Shown: one piece after another, positions 6,880 through 9,245 of the stretch | Position numbering within the stretch: position 1 is the stretch's first letter | How the letters are laid out: every line of letters starts with the position of its first letter | Assembly: GCA_038211475.1 (NCBI GenBank) | Contig: JBBQVN010000143.1 | Span: forward strand, 1-9,245 | DNA length: 9,245 bases | Source of the DNA: JANYBT01 sp038211475 | GTDB taxonomy: Bacteria > Acidobacteriota > Terriglobia > Terriglobales > Acidobacteriaceae | Reading direction: 5' to 3' | Program-made: the position numbers and the translations under genes | Notes under the pieces: model-generated | Seen by the model: only the letters and a program-made list of their open reading frames with translations | Told to the model about the DNA's origin: nothing | The model's database searches: none

Positions 6880-6887
6880 AGGGCAGG
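6880..6887 (+). promoter_or_regulatory. Ribosome binding site of purQ
   Basis: GAGAGGGCAGGAATC precedes the ATG at 6892. Purine-rich AGGG and AGGA cores lie 4-10 bases upstream. This supports 6892 over the in-frame upstream ATG at 6805, whose extra residues do not resemble the family. Confidence 0.6.
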
Positions 6888-6891
6888 AATC

Positions 6892-7590
6892 ATGAAATTT
6901 GGCGTCATCATCTTCCCCGGATCCAACTGCGACCACGATGGTTACTGGACAGCTCAACAAGTCGCCCACCAATCCGCAACCTTGCTGTGGCACGACTCAC
7001 CCGACCTGCAGAATTGCGATGCCATCATCGTGCCAGGTGGATTTTCCTATGGTGACTACTTGCGAACCGGAGCCATTGCCAAGTTCTCGCCCGTCATGGA
7101 ATCGGTGCGCAAGTTTGCCGACGGCGGCGGGCTGGTCATCGGAATCTGCAATGGTTTTCAGATTCTCTGCGAATCCGGTTTACTGCCCGGCGCACTGACC
7201 CGCAACCTGGGCTTGAAATATATTTGCAAGCCGGTGACGGTACGGGTGGAGAGCACCGACACTCCGTTCACCAGCGCCTGCCAGCAGGGCGAGGTCCTGA
7301 CCATTCCCATCGGACACATGGACGGCAATTATTTCTGCGACGAGGCCACGCTGGCCGAACTGAACCGCGACGACCGCATCATTTTCCGCTACGCTGCACC
7401 CGATGGACAAATTACGGCGGAGGCGAATCCCAACGGGTCGCTTGAAAACATCGCCGGCATCTGCAATGCGGGACGCAACGTGGCAGGAATGATGCCCCAC
7501 CCGGAGCGCGCCTCGGAACCCGAGTTGGGCGGCGAGGACGGGCTCAAGATTTTTGCCTCCATGGTGGGCGCGATGGCGGCAGGACGATAG
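6892..7590 (+). CDS. purQ: Phosphoribosylformylglycinamidine synthase, glutaminase subunit PurQ
   Basis: PurQ splits glutamine and passes ammonia to PurL, with PurS, in the fourth step of purine synthesis (FGAR to FGAM). The 232-residue length is typical of the stand-alone subunit. The start MKFGVIIFPGSNCDHD is the family N-terminus. The class I glutamine amidotransferase triad is visible: nucleophile C86 in GICNGFQ, then H203 and E205 in MMPHPERA. Other signatures are VPGGFSYGDYLRTGAIA and IPIGHMDGNY. purS and purL are not in the window, so it is a separate unit here. Odd: the last codons and the TAG stop lie inside a 14-bp tandem repeat, so the C-terminus (AMAAGR) is repeat-encoded. It converges on the beta-propeller gene. 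Confidence 0.96.
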   Translation: MKFGVIIFPGSNCDHDGYWTAQQVAHQSATLLWHDSPDLQNCDAIIVPGGFSYGDYLRTGAIAKFSPVMESVRKFADGGGLVIGICNGFQILCESGLLPGALTRNLGLKYICKPVTVRVESTDTPFTSACQQGEVLTIPIGHMDGNYFCDEATLAELNRDDRIIFRYAAPDGQITAEANPNGSLENIAGICNAGRNVAGMMPHPERASEPELGGEDGLKIFASMVGAMAAGR

Positions 7591-7641
7591 CGGCAGCACG
7601 ATGGCGGCATTACGATGGCGGCATTACGATAACCGTAGGAG
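7572..7641 (+). repeat. 14-bp tandem repeat spanning the end of purQ
   Basis: Units of GATGGCGGCATTAC type lie at 7572-7585, 7586-7599, 7600-7613 and 7614-7627, with a diverged fifth at 7628-7641. Units three and four are identical. The second unit has GATAGC in place of GATGGC, and that change makes the TAG stop of purQ (7588-7590). The rest of the array fills the short gap before the convergent gene. Confidence 0.85.
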
Positions 7642-7717
7642 CAATGGCGCCAGGCGCGACCCCCAAGAAAAATGGCGTCACGCTAAGCGGCATTGTTCTT
7701 TCGCTGTATGGTCTTTG

Positions 7718-8830
7718 CTAGTACGCTGCCATTCCCACCGAGCCTACGGGAACGCCGGTTGCCGTCGTGACCTTCGACAAGCTGCCGTCGGATATCACCG
7801 AATAGCCTTCGATCTCGCCGGTTTTCCCGTCAACGACATACAGATAGGCGCTTCCCGGAGTCAACGCCATGTCCAGTGGACCCTTGGCCGTGGGGGTATT
7901 GGCTGAGAGCAGCGCCAGGCTGCCGTCGCTGCCGATCTGGTATCCAGAGATGCTGTTGCTGCCGGTGTTGCTGGTGTAAGAATACTGGCTGGTGAAAGCG
8001 GGATTGTTGGTGTTCACCACCCAACACGCTGCGCCGCCGAAGTCAGGTACCGACGCGCTGATGACGGTGAGCGTCCCTCCGCTTGAAACAGAATAGGAAG
8101 ACATCGTGCTGTTGGTACCTTCGGAGACTATCAGGCGGCCACGAAAGTCAAAGGCAAAGCCGAAAGGCTCGGCTCCCACAGAATTTTGTACTAGCGGACC
8201 GGTAGCCAGGCCGCTTCTGGCCACGGTGTAGGTGTCAATTTTATTGGTCTTTTTTTCGGTGACCACTAGCACGGTGCCAGCCGCGTTAAATCCAACTTGC
8301 GCGGGACTGGCCGTATTGGCGCTCAGCAAGCGGGTGGAATTTGCCAATTGGGTCAGAGCCCCGGTTAATCCGACTTTAAACGCGGTGATGTTCGGAGTAC
8401 CTGAGGCATTGAGAACGTAGAGCAGGTTTCCATGGATGGTCAGACTCACCGGCTTGGTGCCGCCGGAGGCCACTTTGTTGATCACGGTCAGACCGGTGGA
8501 CTTGACGCTGAAGGAAGTGATGTCATTGCTTCCGGCATTCACCACAAACAGATACGTATTGGTCGAATTCAGGATCACTTCGCCCTGCGACCCCAATACA
8601 CCGGAGTTGCCCAGCCCGGTGGTGGAAAACTTGCCCAGCAAGGTGAGAGTGCCATCGGTGGCGCGAGTGTATTGCCAGACCTGATTGTTCGCCGCGGAAT
8701 TGGTGCTGATGAATACCGCTCCCGTCGTAGCAACCTCTTGCGCAGTCGCCCCCGCGACCAGGCAGGCGCACGTCAAAGCGGCGGCCGCCAGGATTCCGAG
8801 CTTTTGCATAGCGCTTCCCATCAGTTTCAT
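7718..8830 (-). CDS. Exported seven-bladed beta-propeller protein, lactonase-like
   Basis: A 370-residue protein with a signal peptide: basic start, hydrophobic LGILAAAALTCACLVAGA, likely cleavage after ATA near residue 30, so it acts outside the cytoplasm. The rest is seven degenerate repeats of about 40-50 residues. Each has a hydrophobic strand such as YLFVVN, LLYVLN, VLVVTE, RLIVSE, CWVVNT or YLYVVD, then a polar turn and an (I/M)xxY/F-S/K-V strand, then GxL. This pattern fits the lactonase/YncE-like propeller families. Enzyme activity (6-phosphogluconolactonase type) cannot be claimed, because catalytic residues are not well defined and an exported location argues against sugar-phosphate metabolism. 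It is likely a periplasmic or surface binding protein. The ATG at 8830 is supported by AAGGAG six bases upstream; later ATGs inside the signal peptide are less likely. It is convergent with purQ. Confidence 0.85.
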   Translation of the reverse strand: MKLMGSAMQKLGILAAAALTCACLVAGATAQEVATTGAVFISTNSAANNQVWQYTRATDGTLTLLGKFSTTGLGNSGVLGSQGEVILNSTNTYLFVVNAGSNDITSFSVKSTGLTVINKVASGGTKPVSLTIHGNLLYVLNASGTPNITAFKVGLTGALTQLANSTRLLSANTASPAQVGFNAAGTVLVVTEKKTNKIDTYTVARSGLATGPLVQNSVGAEPFGFAFDFRGRLIVSEGTNSTMSSYSVSSGGTLTVISASVPDFGGAACWVVNTNNPAFTSQYSYTSNTGSNSISGYQIGSDGSLALLSANTPTAKGPLDMALTPGSAYLYVVDGKTGEIEGYSVISDGSLSKVTTATGVPVGSVGMAAY

Positions 8831-8836
8831 ATTTTT

Positions 8837-8842
8837 CTCCTT
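8837..8842 (-). promoter_or_regulatory. Ribosome binding site of the beta-propeller gene
   Basis: The minus strand reads AAGGAG followed by AAAAAT and then the ATG at 8830. This is the best Shine-Dalgarno sequence in the window and fixes the start. Confidence 0.8.
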
Positions 8843-9040
8843 GGTTATTTCTTCGGACTACCGACTTCCCCATAGGTTACGCGAAAGTCAGGAACTAGTT
8901 TGCTAAGGCAAAAGCGGAGGGGGACAAAACAGCGGACAGGAGCGTGGCCCTACAGTCAAGGCAATGGCGCGGGGGGCGCGGGCTTGGCGTCAAGGTGGAG
9001 ATGCGGACGGGTTTGGAAATCGACATGGTAGGCTGTGCCA

Positions 9041-9072
9041 GGCAGGTCGATCATCAGGCAAGTCGATCATCG
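9041..9072 (+). repeat. 16-bp direct repeat, two units, before the oxidoreductase gene
   Basis: GGCAGGTCGATCATCA (9041-9056) and GGCAAGTCGATCATCG (9057-9072) differ at two positions. They lie 33-65 bases upstream of the ATG at 9106. They might be a doubled binding site (GTCGATCATC) or one more short duplication of the kind common in this window. A weak hairpin (GGCCA/TGGCC, 9072-9088) follows. Confidence 0.6.
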
Positions 9073-9105
9073 GCCAGAGAATTTGGCCAAGAAACAGGGC
9101 GGGTC

Positions 9106-9245
9106 ATGGTTCGTTTTGGAATTGCGGGATTTGGGATTCATGGAGTGAAGCGGCTGATGCCGGGCTTCGCGCTGGCGCAGAACTGCAAGGTGACGGCGCT
9201 GTCGCGGCGCGAGATGGCGAGGGCGCGGGAATCGGCCGAAAAGTA
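9106..9245 (+). CDS. Gfo/Idh/MocA-type NAD(P)-dependent oxidoreductase, N-terminus only
   Basis: The frame runs from ATG at 9106 to the window edge, 46 full codons. The first residues, MVRFGIAGFGIHGVKRL, show a Rossmann nucleotide-binding loop (G-x-A-G-F-G-x-H-G) of the type found in Gfo/Idh/MocA dehydrogenases. The next segment, CKVTALSRREMARARESAEK, matches the second strand and the helix with SRR, the usual place for cofactor-ribose contacts; its basic residues could mean NADP. The substrate cannot be inferred. AGGGCGGG a few bases upstream supports the start. Confidence 0.75.
   Translation, partial: MVRFGIAGFGIHGVKRLMPGFALAQNCKVTALSRREMARARESAEK

Larger units (their letters stand above)
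6077..6891. other. Long gene-free stretch between the phosphatase gene and purQ
   Basis: No convincing gene lies in these 815 bases. The first 200 are GC-rich and allow a 65-codon GTG frame (6091-6288) without a ribosome binding site or recognisable family. From about 6300 to 6720 the sequence is clearly AT-richer. There, on the minus strand, an open stretch without an upstream start ends in a plausible-looking tail (MVQEALEVICEVYGA, stop at about 6422), which may be the remains of a decayed gene. A 10-bp direct repeat (GCGTTCTAAT/GCGTTCTAAG) lies at 6405-6424. The last 150 bases hold two hairpins and must contain the purQ promoter, which I could not place. Confidence 0.6.

Noticed and set aside
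6805..6891. Upstream start for purQ at 6805
   Set aside because: The 29 extra residues are Cys/Arg-rich and unlike PurQ, while 6892 has a good ribosome binding site and gives the family N-terminus.
8432..8875. Plus-strand frame of 147 codons
   Set aside because: It is opposite the beta-propeller gene and its signal peptide and has no family features.
1..9245. A defence, toxin-antitoxin or biosynthetic system
   Set aside because: All well-supported genes are housekeeping or common accessory enzymes with no linked partners. Nothing in the window supports a multi-gene new system.

Overview
The window reads as chromosomal housekeeping sequence from a fairly GC-rich, Gram-negative-type bacterium. 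The best guess is Acidobacteriota (Terriglobia/Koribacter-like). That rests on overall protein flavour, a futalosine-pathway menaquinone gene, a secreted seven-bladed beta-propeller 'lactonase', and loosely packed genes with wide intergenic gaps. It is an inference, not a database result.

Layout. Positions 1-1994 (minus) hold the N-terminal 664 codons of DNA topoisomerase I (topA), cut by the left edge and starting at TTG with a good ribosome binding site. Positions 1995-2505 have no gene but carry two short tandem-repeat arrays. Positions 2506-3981 (minus) are dprA, with a normal DprA core behind a 118-residue repetitive N-terminal extension. Positions 3982-4217 form a divergent intergenic region with a probable dprA promoter and a GAAACT array. 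Positions 4218-5030 (plus) are mqnA, and 5210-6076 (plus) a HAD-family phosphatase with its own likely promoter. Positions 6077-6891 are an 815-base stretch with no convincing gene, AT-richer in the middle, with two hairpins. Positions 6892-7590 (plus) are purQ. Positions 7718-8830 (minus) encode an exported seven-bladed beta-propeller protein. Position 9106 to the end (plus) is the N-terminus of a Gfo/Idh/MocA-type oxidoreductase.

The genes do not form one pathway. dprA and topA are often neighbours and share a strand here, but 511 bp separates them. mqnA (menaquinone), the HAD phosphatase, purQ (purine synthesis) and the propeller gene look like separate transcription units.

The most distinctive property is the density of short tandem repeats, with units of about 6-7, 10, 14, 15, 16 and 24 bp. 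They lie inside topA, between topA and dprA, inside dprA, upstream of mqnA, across the purQ stop codon and before the oxidoreductase. Two of them change proteins: a Lys-rich insert in the TopA Toprim domain and a Pro/Ser-rich eight-residue repeat in front of DprA. I found no phage, transposon, CRISPR, rRNA or tRNA, and no multi-gene system that I would call new.
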